Origin: Bacteroidota bacterium
Lineage (GTDB): Bacteria > Bacteroidota > Ignavibacteria > Tepidaquicellales > Tepidaquicellaceae
Reading direction: 5' to 3'
Assembly (NCBI GenBank): GCA_018266845.1
Contig: JAFDZO010000004.1
Span: forward strand, 116,715-180,714
DNA: 64,000 nt
Under the pieces are notes generated by a model. The model did no database searches, was not told where the DNA came from, and saw only the letters and a list, made by a program, of their open reading frames with translations. Below, one piece after another: positions 46,786 to 54,928 of the stretch (the stretch's first letter is position 1; every line of letters starts with the position of its first letter). The position numbers and the translations under genes were made by a program.

Positions 46786-48617
46786 AAAAACTTTCACTCA
46801 TTTTTTTAATTCTGCTTACGGCACAAACTGTTTTCTCCCAAACAGAAAAAGTGCCTGAGCCTACTCAAACTAAATTAATTGAATCTCCTCAGGCAAATTC
46901 TCTAGTTAGCGAGATAACAAAAAATATCAAGTTGGCGAGAGAGAATGAAGATATTCCTGCAAAAATTTTCTGGGAAAATAAATTACATGAAATTACAAAA
47001 CCTCAGATAATAACTGAAAGCAACGGAAATCTCATTTATGAAAAAACCGCGGAAACTCAAAGCAATGCTGCCTCACTTAATTTAACAACGCTAGTTGGTT
47101 CAGGCATTGATATATCGGCAAACGGAATTTCAAGAGAACATGTTCATGGTGATATATATGCGGCAGTGGTAATTAACGGCTATGGAATGGTTTCCGATAC
47201 CTTAAAGGTTTTCCGCTCAACTAATAACGGTATTAGCTTTACATCTGTAGGGAAATTATTTTCGGTCGGAACTTTTTTAGTTACGGCAAATAATTTGGAT
47301 ATTGAAGCTGTTTCAAGGGGGGATTCATCTTTTGCATTTGTAGGGCTTTCTTACAAGGGCGATAATTTTTATTCCTCATCCTTAATCCTGAAAGTGCGTC
47401 AGGATGGGACTCAGAAGGTGATTTATTTGCCCGGTACTTCCGCAAGCAAATTTCTTAACATACGAATTACGAGCGATAATGCTAAATACATTTCAAGTGC
47501 GTATATATATGCAATCTTAACTCTGGATTCAAACATAAACGGAACGCGAAAATTAAAGACAAAACTATACAAGATAGAATCTCCATATTCTTCCAGCATC
47601 TCATTGACGGCAGGATACCAAAATCCCACCTTCGGACAATATTCATATAATACTCTCACAGCAGCGCCGGATACTGCGAAGATGGAATCTGATGTGGCAT
47701 ACGTGAATACAGTAGCAAATGGAGATTTGCTTTGCACGGTTACTATCGTCAGAGGCGTTCCGGGATTTTTTGACGATGGAAAGACTTTGTATTTTGCAAC
47801 TAACGATAACTTTGGTTCTACATCGCCGACACTTTTTTCGGTAACCGACGGTGTGCGATACAAAGAAAGTCCAAGATTAGCTGCAACAGGATTGTTAAAC
47901 AATTCACTGGTAATAATTGTAAGGAAATTATTCGGAGGCACAGACTGGGGTCCGTATTGCTTTTGGAGTCCTAATATACCTGCCGCTGTACCGCCATTCC
48001 AGGCAGCTTTTGTTGATAATTCTCCCGGAGAAAATATTACACTGGGGGTTTCTGTCGCTGCAAACTACAGGTCTAATGGCTCATATATATTTTCTTTCAG
48101 TAATCGGTATACCGGGGGAAAAAGCAATATCTATACAAGACCTTTTTATAATCTAACTTTAGGAACACAGGTTAAATCAAATCCAGATAATATTTATGGT
48201 TCTGATAACTATGGAAGTCCTGACGCCGGATTCAGAAACGTAAACAATGATTCCTGTTTAGTAATTTGGGGCGGAGCATCTAACTTGGGGAGTTATGTTA
48301 CTGGCGGCTGCAGCGGACCGTTCATAGGAATAAATAATAATAACTCTACACCGGAAGGATATTATTTAGCGCAGAATTATCCTAATCCTTTTAATCCTTC
48401 TACAAGCATTGCATTTGAGATTCGCGAAAAAGGATTTGTTACGTTAAAAGTATATGATGTATTGGGCAACGAAGTAATGCAGCTGGTGAATGAAAAGAAA
48501 GAAGCAGGAAGCCATGTAGTACAGTTTGATGCAAAAAGTTTGCCAAGCGGAACATATTTTTACAAACTGACTAAGGATAATTTTTCAGATGTAAAAAAAA
48601 TGGTATTAGTGAAGTAA
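46782..48617 (+). CDS. T9SS cargo of unknown fold
   Basis: A 611-aa secreted protein. The signal peptide is KKLSLIFLILLTAQTVFSQ. A charged N-terminal helix (LVSEITKNIKLARENEDIPAKIFWENKL) precedes a beta-rich region of about 430 aa with sparse propeller-like motifs (FRSTNNGISFTSVG, YFATNDNFGSTSPTLF). The last 85 residues are the T9SS sorting domain (YYLAQNYPNPFNPSTSIAFEI, VYDVLGNEVM, GTYFYKLTKDNFSDVKKMVLVK). It lacks the LPVELSSFT module of the other cargos in this region. It overlaps the small ribbon-helix-helix-like gene by 4 nt, an unusual pairing of a regulator-like gene with surface cargo. Confidence 0.85.
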   Translation: MKKLSLIFLILLTAQTVFSQTEKVPEPTQTKLIESPQANSLVSEITKNIKLARENEDIPAKIFWENKLHEITKPQIITESNGNLIYEKTAETQSNAASLNLTTLVGSGIDISANGISREHVHGDIYAAVVINGYGMVSDTLKVFRSTNNGISFTSVGKLFSVGTFLVTANNLDIEAVSRGDSSFAFVGLSYKGDNFYSSSLILKVRQDGTQKVIYLPGTSASKFLNIRITSDNAKYISSAYIYAILTLDSNINGTRKLKTKLYKIESPYSSSISLTAGYQNPTFGQYSYNTLTAAPDTAKMESDVAYVNTVANGDLLCTVTIVRGVPGFFDDGKTLYFATNDNFGSTSPTLFSVTDGVRYKESPRLAATGLLNNSLVIIVRKLFGGTDWGPYCFWSPNIPAAVPPFQAAFVDNSPGENITLGVSVAANYRSNGSYIFSFSNRYTGGKSNIYTRPFYNLTLGTQVKSNPDNIYGSDNYGSPDAGFRNVNNDSCLVIWGGASNLGSYVTGGCSGPFIGINNNNSTPEGYYLAQNYPNPFNPSTSIAFEIREKGFVTLKVYDVLGNEVMQLVNEKKEAGSHVVQFDAKSLPSGTYFYKLTKDNFSDVKKMVLVK

Positions 48618-48648
48618 AAATTTATAGAGTTGGTATTGTGGATTAAGT

Positions 48649-48686
48649 AAAGAGCCTTTTCTGATGAAGGAAAGGCTCTTTATTTT
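48649..48686. terminator. Bidirectional terminator between cargo gene and A4
   Basis: AAAGAGCCTTT (48649-48659) pairs with AAAGGCTCTTT (48671-48681); A and T tracts flank both sides, between convergent genes. Confidence 0.8.
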
Positions 48687-48725
48687 AATAGCAGATTTTT
48701 AAAAAGGGAGAAAGAATTGTATAAA

Positions 48726-50192
48726 CTAAAAAGGTTGTATCAGCTTTTCAATCTTTTCCAATAAATATTGTTTATGTACAAGTCCGGCTGTCTGCTTAAA
48801 TTCTTTATATACCCACTCGCTAATTTTTTCTCCTTTTTCCTCACATCTTATCAGCTCGGCAAAATATTTGAGTGAGTTCTTGACGCGTTCAGAGAACATT
48901 TCCGGTATTGCATCGCTTTCCATCATAAATTGTTTGAATGAATGCAGGGCTGAAAGTGCGCTTTCGTATGATTTTAGTTCTATGTAATTCATAATATAAT
49001 AAAATCTCACGTTCAGCTTTTCAACAATATCAATCATCTTTACTTCGTTAAAATATTTCAGCGACTCTTCAAAATTTCCGCGTTTAAAGCTAAGTATTCC
49101 GCGGCAGAAATTTTCGGAATCTTTTCTCAAATCCCTGCTGACAAACTCAATATACTTGTTCAGAAAATTTTCAGCCCAATCGTATTTTTTAAGCGATACG
49201 GCTGTTATGAAGATGTCGCGGAATGGACCATTAAAAAAGGCATTAACATCTTCACCCGGGAAAATTTTAAAATCGTCAATCAGTTCGGCAAACTCTATTA
49301 CATCTTCATAAAATTTTCTGTCCTTTATTGCAAATTTTGAAATAATCATGTGAATCATTCTTACAATAAACTGATTCTGGTCGAGCTTTTTTACTTTTCT
49401 AATTGTCTTTAAAATTTCCTTTTTCAGCTCACGATACTTTTCCTCATCTATGTCATTTGTAGTATGATACCAAAAGAGGTAATGAATTTTCAGGTAAGAG
49501 GCATATTCGTGGTTTACGGAATCGAAGTAAGCTAGAATTTTTTCCGTATCAATGGAGTTAACTACAATTTTCAAAATAGGATTTTCAGGCATTTTGAAAA
49601 CCTGATTGTTAGTAACATCATAAAAAGAAAGCTGGTGTATGTTTGTGAGGAAAAAAATAATCAGCTTTTCGATAAGCTCAACATCTGCCTTCAGATATTC
49701 AGGTGTCCCGTGCTCGCGGAGATAACCTAAATTGTGCGTATGGTGCACATTCAGAGGGTACAGGTAATGAAATCTATCGGCAATAGAAAGTAAGCCGTCG
49801 TTATTTTCTTTTAAGCTTTTTGCAATTAGTTTTTCGGAAATTTTATTTAGCCCCCGTGCAGTTAATTCGGCAGTGATGGGAACATCAAGCATTGCACTAT
49901 TTTGCCTAAGGTGTTCAAAGCCGATAAATTTTCTAAGGAGATTAGAAAATTCGGAGTACATGTTTTTCATTCTCTTTTCATTATACGCTTCTGAAGGATA
50001 TAGCTTTTTGAAAACTTTTTTGAAGTGCAAAGCTGACTTATCAAAATCGGGATAAGACTTAAAAACAATTGTAAAAATTTTTTCAATAGGCTTGGATGAA
50101 TTGAAATAAGGTGATTTTATAAAATCGCCTAGCCTTTTCAATTCATTCTTATTAAGTGATTTTAGAATTTCTATGGTCTGAATTGAGAACAT
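48726..50192 (-). CDS. Uncharacterised helical protein, family member A4
   Basis: A 488-aa family member close to A1 and A2. It reads KNELKRLGDFIKSPYFNSSKP, VFKKLYPSEAYNEKRMKNMYSEFSNLL, YDWAENFLNKYIEFVSRDLRKD, GILSFKRGNFEESLKYFNEV and RFYYIMNYIELKSYESALSAL, and ends KQYLLEKIEKLIQPF. It has no export signal. Unlike the other copies it has no protein-coding gene on its divergent side; instead the shared promoter motif there seems to drive a short RNA (50324-50466). That makes it the best place to ask whether the family acts with an RNA or only shares a promoter type. Confidence 0.8.
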   Translation of the reverse strand: MFSIQTIEILKSLNKNELKRLGDFIKSPYFNSSKPIEKIFTIVFKSYPDFDKSALHFKKVFKKLYPSEAYNEKRMKNMYSEFSNLLRKFIGFEHLRQNSAMLDVPITAELTARGLNKISEKLIAKSLKENNDGLLSIADRFHYLYPLNVHHTHNLGYLREHGTPEYLKADVELIEKLIIFFLTNIHQLSFYDVTNNQVFKMPENPILKIVVNSIDTEKILAYFDSVNHEYASYLKIHYLFWYHTTNDIDEEKYRELKKEILKTIRKVKKLDQNQFIVRMIHMIISKFAIKDRKFYEDVIEFAELIDDFKIFPGEDVNAFFNGPFRDIFITAVSLKKYDWAENFLNKYIEFVSRDLRKDSENFCRGILSFKRGNFEESLKYFNEVKMIDIVEKLNVRFYYIMNYIELKSYESALSALHSFKQFMMESDAIPEMFSERVKNSLKYFAELIRCEEKGEKISEWVYKEFKQTAGLVHKQYLLEKIEKLIQPF

Positions 50193-50278
50193 TTTAAGAT
50201 GACCGATTATGCGGTTAAATCATTGATATTACCAATGATATACAGGGATTTTTGAAAAATTTCAGGTGATTTATTGCG

Positions 50279-50318
50279 AATTTCTTTTTGTAAGAAATAT
50301 ATACAAATAATATTTTTA
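50279..50318 (+). promoter_or_regulatory. Promoter of the candidate ncRNA (shared class)
   Basis: AATTTCTTTTTG (50279-50290), a 20-nt spacer, then TATTTTTA (50311-50318); the same spacing and boxes as at 31723 and 42081. Confidence 0.6.
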
Positions 50319-50323
50319 ATGAA

Positions 50324-50466
50324 ATTTAATTGCTTAAAATCTTCGAAGTCATGGAAAAAGCATTATGCCTTTAAAGGGCTAACAAGGTGAAATTAAACTG
50401 CGGAACCCTGCTGCGCAGTTTTGAGATACAAAGGTATAGGGAGCTGAATAGCTCCCTATTTTTTTT
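50324..50466 (+). ncRNA. Candidate small RNA between A4 and the aldo/keto reductase gene
   Basis: A segment of about 140 nt bounded by a promoter of the shared class and a strong terminator, with no credible ORF (only a 7-codon MEKALCL at 50351). Internal pairing includes AAACTGCG/CGCAGTTT near 50395-50421 and the palindrome CCTTTAAAGG near 50369. It does not match SRP RNA, tmRNA or RNase P signatures that I can recall. Confidence 0.45.
50437..50466 (+). terminator. Strong rho-independent terminator, plus strand
   Basis: TAGGGAGCT (50437-50445), a GAAT loop, AGCTCCCTA (50450-50458), then eight T. The T run is on the plus side only, so it does not serve the minus-strand reductase gene that ends at 50473. 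Confidence 0.9.
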
Positions 50467-50472
50467 GTTAAG

Positions 50473-51291
50473 TTAATCATCCCATTTCGGACTCCACGAA
50501 GGATTTACAAGTCTTTCATTTTTGTTTAACCCGAAAATTTTATCCATATCTACACGGGAAAGCTCAAAATCAAATACATGAAAATTTTCTTTCCGGTGAT
50601 TTGCATCAGAGGCTTTGGGAATTACTGAAACGCCATTTTGCTGAATAAACCAGCGAAGAATAATCTGCGCAGGAGTCCGGCTATATTTTTCGGAAAGCGA
50701 AATTAATTCAGAGTCGTTTAAAATTTTTCCGTCTGCTAAAGGACGATACGCAGTGAGCAACATATTGTGCTGCTCAAGATAACTGCGGATTTTGTTTTGT
50801 GTAAGATACGGATGATACTCAACCTGATTGCAAAAAATATCAGCTTCTTTGCGCGCTGCTTCCATCTGGCTTAAAGTGAAGTTACTGACGCCCACAAGCT
50901 TCGTATAATTTTTTTGCTGCGCCATTGCAAGCTGCGCTATTGCTGCTTTATTCGTTTCATCATCTGAGGGCCAGTGGAGGAGGAGCAAGTCAATACTTTC
51001 TGTTTGAAGCTTCTTTAGACTTTCCTCAACAGACGTAAGAAAATTATTTTTTGAAAAATTTCTTGGAGTTACTTTCGTAACCAGAAAAATTTCATCACGG
51101 TTAACCCCGCTGTTTTTTATTGCTCTGCCAACTTCTTCTTCGTTTGCGTAAGCCTGCGCAGTATCAATATGCCTGTAGCCTATTGAAAGCGCCTCGACAG
51201 TTCCTTTGAGGCAGTCATCGCCCTGCATACGAAATGTGCCAAAGCCCAGCGCAGGTACTTTTTTGTTTTTAATTTCTATATAAGTTTGCAT
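50473..51291 (-). CDS. Aldo/keto reductase
   Basis: An NADPH-dependent reductase of 272 aa with a TIM-barrel fold. The family signatures are GFGTFRMQG, the catalytic D-Y-K-H set (D and Y in YRHIDTAQAYANEEEVGRA, K in LVTKV, H in LLLHWP), and VIPKASDANHRKENF for cofactor binding. Substrates are probably small aldehydes such as methylglyoxal or 2,5-diketogluconate-like compounds. I start at ATG 51291 (MQTYIEIKNKKVPALGFGTF); the frame extends to 51408, but that part overlaps a terminator hairpin and is not protein-like. The start lies 15 nt after that hairpin's T run, so an attenuated leader may control it. Confidence 0.92.
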   Translation of the reverse strand: MQTYIEIKNKKVPALGFGTFRMQGDDCLKGTVEALSIGYRHIDTAQAYANEEEVGRAIKNSGVNRDEIFLVTKVTPRNFSKNNFLTSVEESLKKLQTESIDLLLLHWPSDDETNKAAIAQLAMAQQKNYTKLVGVSNFTLSQMEAARKEADIFCNQVEYHPYLTQNKIRSYLEQHNMLLTAYRPLADGKILNDSELISLSEKYSRTPAQIILRWFIQQNGVSVIPKASDANHRKENFHVFDFELSRVDMDKIFGLNKNERLVNPSWSPKWDD

Positions 51292-51306
51292 AGTTGTAAA
51301 ATTAAT

Positions 51307-51339
51307 AAAAAACCCCGGAAGGAATCTCACCTTTCGGGG
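51307..51339 (-). terminator. Terminator hairpin just before the aldo/keto reductase gene
   Basis: On the minus strand CCCCGAAAGG pairs with CCTTCCGGGG at 9 of 10 positions, followed by TTTTTT. It ends the upstream leader RNA or, if conditional, attenuates the reductase. Confidence 0.8.
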
Positions 51340-51501
51340 CTGACTTATTTTGAGGTTTAGCGCGGAGGAAGAGCGGAAACTAATCCGGGGTTCCTGCCAT
51401 TTGAACACCTTACCTCTCTTATATCATAAAACGTGTTAAGGTCTATATTAACATCCGGCTGATAGTCAGAGACGCGCCTCCTTCAAAAAATTTTTGCTCA
51501 T
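51307..51501 (-). ncRNA. Structured leader or small RNA upstream of the reductase
   Basis: A minus-strand unit of about 195 nt ending at the terminator above. It contains competing or pseudoknotted stems: GAGG..CGCG with CGCG..CCTC, and CTGACT with AGTCAG. Its 5' end has a good ribosome site (AAAGGAG) and ATG at 51501, encoding MSKNFLKEARL before TGA. A +1 shift at CTC-TGA-C, just after AAGGAGG, would extend it to 47 aa (DYQPDVNIDLNTFYDIREV ...), ending at 51357. It could be a 6S-like RNA, a riboswitch or an attenuator with a small peptide; I cannot choose between these. Confidence 0.4.
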
Positions 51502-51706
51502 ACATTCTCCTTTCCGGTTTTCAACCATTTAATGTTTTTATCCAGTGTGATTACTGAACGAGGTAAAATTAAAATTTATGAAATATAAATGCAACAACTT
51601 TTCAAATTTTTTTTGTAACCAATACAGAAGAAAAAGAGTTTCAGTTTTTGTAATAGAGACAAAAAATATTAAAATCTTTTCAGATGTATAAGACTAAGAG
51701 TTTTGC
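51502..51706. other. Intergenic DNA with no recognised feature
   Basis: AT-rich sequence upstream of the leader. It probably holds the leader's promoter, which I could not place. Confidence 0.3.
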
Positions 51707-51742
51707 AAAAAATAATCCCCGCATACAGCAGGGATTATTTTT
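51707..51742 (-). terminator. Terminator of the YfaP-like lipoprotein gene
   Basis: On the minus strand AATAATCCC and GGGATTATT form a stem followed by a T run; A-rich sequence precedes it, so it may act in both directions. Confidence 0.8.
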
Positions 51743-51752
51743 ATAAAATCAG

Positions 51753-53072
51753 TTATTGAATGGTAAAGGTTTTTGCAGTTACTTCCGCTCCGTTAGAAAG
51801 CGAGCCGGAATAATTTGAAGAAGCTCCGTTTAAAATTGTTCTGACGTTAAACGACATAGTTGCTCCTGAGTAATTTTTAACTCTTACTTCATAGTTGCCC
51901 GTCGGCATTACACTTCTTAAGCTGTAAATATTTTCAGTTGCATTACCCAGCGTGCTTTGCCAGTCTCTATCCAATGAGAAATCTGAGTTGCTTCTGTTAC
52001 CATAGTATATGTGAAGATTATTCGGACCATAAAGGTGTAAATCCATATCGGCATAGTTGGATGAAACATTATTCCATGTCAAAGTTGCCTGAAACACTCC
52101 TGAGCCATAAGGCACTGTAGCGGGTGCCCAGCCTCCTGTGCCGCTTGGTCTGCCAACTACCCATGTTCCTCCCGATGGAAGTCCGAATGGAACATAAGTT
52201 ACTGCATCATAGGTTGACCATCCAATAAAGTTTAGCGGGTCGCTTACTGTTACTGTTGCAGGAAGTGTATAGGTGTAAATGTTTACATCTGAACCCTGAC
52301 ATACGGAATAAGAAACCCAGAATTCAATTGTGCCCTGAGGAACTATTGCTTTAGTTTTTCCTTCTGGGCAGCCAAGAAATATCGGACCTAAAAATGTTCT
52401 GCCGACAAATCCGCCGGCGTAATAATTTAAAATGGAAGGCTCTTCAGGAGTTATGCTTTTTACAGTAAGAATAAAATTAGTCCATGTTGCCTGATAATCA
52501 AACACACATCCGCCAGGGCGGGTTTCAATGGGAGACTCTGTTACAGCAGCTTTGGTTAATACAAAATAACCAAGCGTTAAAACATCAATACCAATTCTTT
52601 TTTTAGCTGTATCAATTGCCGATGTCGGAACAATCTTCCATGTTTGCAAATCAGACGCATAGTACATAACAGTCAGGTTTTGCGGGGAAGATTGCGATGA
52701 GGCAGGAAAGAAGATTCTTACAGGAGAATTAAACGTAAATGATTCAGGACCTGCTTTAAGATATTTACCAATTACCGTGTATCCTGCCGGAATGGAGGGC
52801 AATCCGCTTTCCATAGCAGAAGAAGTATTGATAGAAAATAAAACCGTTCCTGCAGCGCCTCCTGTTAGAGTAGGAACATCGCCTTTTTTCACAACGATTG
52901 AAAAATCTTCATAGTCAAGGCTGCCGCTTGTTGTCGAAGTGTAAGATGCAGTCGCGCCGTCTCCGCCGGTGGTTGGAGGCGTAACAGGATTTTCCTCTGT
53001 TTTGTTACAGCCCAAGTTAAAGATTGAAAACAGAAGTATTGCTGTCAGGGAAAAAATGTAAAGCTTTTTCAT
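51753..53072 (-). CDS. Exported lipoprotein with C-terminal YfaP-like (DUF2135) domain
   Basis: A 439-aa lipoprotein from the ATG at 53072, which has a strong AAAGGAG ribosome site; the frame extends 15 codons further without support. The signal is KKLYIFSLTAILLFSIFNLGC with the lipidated cysteine at residue 22, followed by a T/G-rich linker. The first domain (VLFSINTSSAMESG, FTFNSPVRIFFPASSQSSPQNLTVMYY) resembles ZU5-like or Ig-like modules. The last 100 residues (LTWNNVSSNYADMDLHLYGPNN ... TLGNATENIYSLRSVMPTGNYEVRVKNYSG) match the DUF2135/YfaP pattern. There is no T9SS signal. It is divergent from A5 and has a structured leader. Confidence 0.8.
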   Translation of the reverse strand: MKKLYIFSLTAILLFSIFNLGCNKTEENPVTPPTTGGDGATASYTSTTSGSLDYEDFSIVVKKGDVPTLTGGAAGTVLFSINTSSAMESGLPSIPAGYTVIGKYLKAGPESFTFNSPVRIFFPASSQSSPQNLTVMYYASDLQTWKIVPTSAIDTAKKRIGIDVLTLGYFVLTKAAVTESPIETRPGGCVFDYQATWTNFILTVKSITPEEPSILNYYAGGFVGRTFLGPIFLGCPEGKTKAIVPQGTIEFWVSYSVCQGSDVNIYTYTLPATVTVSDPLNFIGWSTYDAVTYVPFGLPSGGTWVVGRPSGTGGWAPATVPYGSGVFQATLTWNNVSSNYADMDLHLYGPNNLHIYYGNRSNSDFSLDRDWQSTLGNATENIYSLRSVMPTGNYEVRVKNYSGATMSFNVRTILNGASSNYSGSLSNGAEVTAKTFTIQ

Positions 53073-53078
53073 AAATAT

Positions 53079-53213
53079 CTCCTTTGTGTTTAGGTTAGGC
53101 GCCGCTCTCTTCGGCACGGCGCTTCGGAGAGCTTTGCCTGCCTCTGTGAGTTGAGGAAATATTTGAAAAATAATTTATAGGATGAAATTTGGAACTGTCT
53201 CATTCTCACAGAG
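53079..53213 (-). promoter_or_regulatory. Structured 5' leader with candidate H-type pseudoknot
   Basis: In the minus-strand leader of the lipoprotein, CTCTC (53105-53109) can pair with GAGAG (53127-53131) while GCGCCG (53099-53104) pairs with CGGCGC (53117-53122); the pairs cross, as in an H-type pseudoknot with short CGAA and TGCCGAA loops. Further out, CTCTGTGAG (53142-53150) and CTCACAGAG (53205-53213) form a 9-bp stem. The GC-rich block stands out from its AT-rich surroundings and precedes the AAAGGAG site, so it may be a riboswitch. Confidence 0.45.
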
Positions 53214-53383
53214 ATGTATCTAATATAAAACTATAAAGAAAATTGTAGTTCAGCAAAGAGGAATTTTAAAGATTGTCCCAAATTTTTTTAATGAAATTAT
53301 TTCAAAAGCATTAGATTTTTATACTTTTTATTGGTAGATTTTAGTTAGACCTCAATTAAATTGTCCCACCAAATTAAAGAGTT

Positions 53384-54832
53384 ATGGGCGTAAAACAAAC
53401 TGCTTCGGAAAACTCTCTTGCAAAAGTAAATTTATTTTTACTGCTGAAATCTTTTACAAAAGAAGAATTTAAGGAGTTCAGGAAATTTGTTCATTCACCG
53501 CTACACAATAACAGAAGCGAAGTTACAGATTTTTTTGAAGTGATAAAAAAATTTTATCCGAAATTTTCCCATGTGAAATTTTCCAAAGAAAATATTTTTG
53601 CCGAACTATATCCCCGCAAAAAATATAAAGACGATGTGATAAGGCGGCTTACGAGCAACTTATTTAAAGCTGCTGAAGAATATTGCGCTTATAAAAATTT
53701 CAAATCGGATAGATTTAATTTTGAAAAAAATCTATTGGAATATCTTTTTCATAAAAGAATTGACAAGCTTTTCTGGAAACAATTTAACGCTGCTGAAAAA
53801 TATCTTGAGGAGCAGCCGCTGCGCGATAGTGAATACTTCAGGCGGCAGAGCTTAATCAATGATATAGAAATGATGTATATTCTGAAAGATGACCCGCTTT
53901 ATAAAAAATCAAGCTATGAAAAAGAGCTTCAGAATCACTGGAAATATACTCTCACGTCTATGATGCGCTTGTATGGATTTGCCGAGTACGAAACATATTT
54001 TTTCAATAAGAATTACGAACTTCGCCATGCAGAACATCTTCTAACGTTGGCGGAAGATCTGGATTATCTCGGTTCGGAAACTGTGAAAATTTATTATTTG
54101 ATTTTGAAATTATACAGGAAAGATAGAAATGATGAACTGCTATATACACTGCTGAATTTAATAGAGAAAAATACAAATAAATTTAGCAGGGGAGAAGTAT
54201 TCAGTTTTTATGTTCATCTTTTCAATTACTGCAATATAAACAAGCTTGAGCATGACTCTGATTATACTAAAATTGAATTTGAGATTTCAAAAAAATTAGT
54301 TGAAAAAAAATTATTAATTCAAGACGGAGTAGTTGACCCGGGATGGTTCAGGGGGATTTTTTTTAAAGCTTTCAACGCAGGTGAGATTGATTTTGCCGAG
54401 GAGTTTATTGAACAGCATAAATCACTTATCATAGGAAACGACAAAGAAAATATTATCAGACATGCGTACGCTAATATTGCAGTATTCAGAAAAGATTACG
54501 GCAAGGCGCTTGAGCATTTATCTCATGCGACATATCAGCATCTCAATGACAAGTGGCTTGTAAAGCAGATGTATTTGAAAATTTATTTTGAGCAGAATGA
54601 TTTTGAAAAGTTTTCCTATATAACTGACAGTATGAAACATCTGATAAAAGAAGAGGGCTTATGGAATGAACATCTGATTGTTCCAATAAGAAATTTTATA
54701 AATTTTCTAACTAAGGTTTTTAGAGCAAAACTGAAAGAGATAGAAATTTCACCGGAGGCATTAAAAAACGAAATTCTGCACTCAAAAATTATTGCCAGAA
54801 AATGGCTTCTGGAAAAAATAGATGAGTTATAA
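53384..54832 (+). CDS. Uncharacterised helical protein, family member A5
   Basis: A 482-aa family member of the divergent branch, on the plus strand. It shows KEEFKEFRKFVHSPLHNNRSE at the N-terminus, then IFAELYPRKKYKDDVIRRLTSNLFKAA, later IDFAEEFIEQHKSLIIGNDKEN, AVFRKDYGKALEHLSHA and the terminal RKWLLEKIDEL. It has no signal peptide or membrane segment. The start is ATG with no clear ribosome site. It is divergent from the YfaP-like lipoprotein gene (311-bp gap) and is followed by its own terminator. The box TGTCCCA lies 22 bp before the start; a similar TGTCTCA lies at the same place before A6. Confidence 0.8.
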   Translation: MGVKQTASENSLAKVNLFLLLKSFTKEEFKEFRKFVHSPLHNNRSEVTDFFEVIKKFYPKFSHVKFSKENIFAELYPRKKYKDDVIRRLTSNLFKAAEEYCAYKNFKSDRFNFEKNLLEYLFHKRIDKLFWKQFNAAEKYLEEQPLRDSEYFRRQSLINDIEMMYILKDDPLYKKSSYEKELQNHWKYTLTSMMRLYGFAEYETYFFNKNYELRHAEHLLTLAEDLDYLGSETVKIYYLILKLYRKDRNDELLYTLLNLIEKNTNKFSRGEVFSFYVHLFNYCNINKLEHDSDYTKIEFEISKKLVEKKLLIQDGVVDPGWFRGIFFKAFNAGEIDFAEEFIEQHKSLIIGNDKENIIRHAYANIAVFRKDYGKALEHLSHATYQHLNDKWLVKQMYLKIYFEQNDFEKFSYITDSMKHLIKEEGLWNEHLIVPIRNFINFLTKVFRAKLKEIEISPEALKNEILHSKIIARKWLLEKIDEL

Positions 54833-54836
54833 AAAG

Positions 54837-54870
54837 AAAATCCCGCCCTGCGCGGTGGAGCGGGATTTTT
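54837..54870 (+). terminator. Rho-independent terminator of A5
   Basis: AAAATCCCGC (54837-54846) pairs with GCGGGATTTT (54860-54869), followed by T. Confidence 0.88.
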
Positions 54871-54928
54871 CCTTTTGACTTATTGCATGTGTAACAATAG
54901 TCAGAGGAAGATTTTTTTTGAGCTTTTC

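Noticed and set aside
50324..50466. SRP RNA, tmRNA or RNase P RNA
   Set aside because: The conserved GGTCAGG..GGAAG, tRNA-like and GAGGAAAGTCC signatures are missing.
51357..51501. prfB (release factor 2) fragment because of the CTC-TGA-C site
   Set aside because: The encoded peptide does not resemble RF2 and stops after 47 residues; only the frameshift-like arrangement is retained as a finding.
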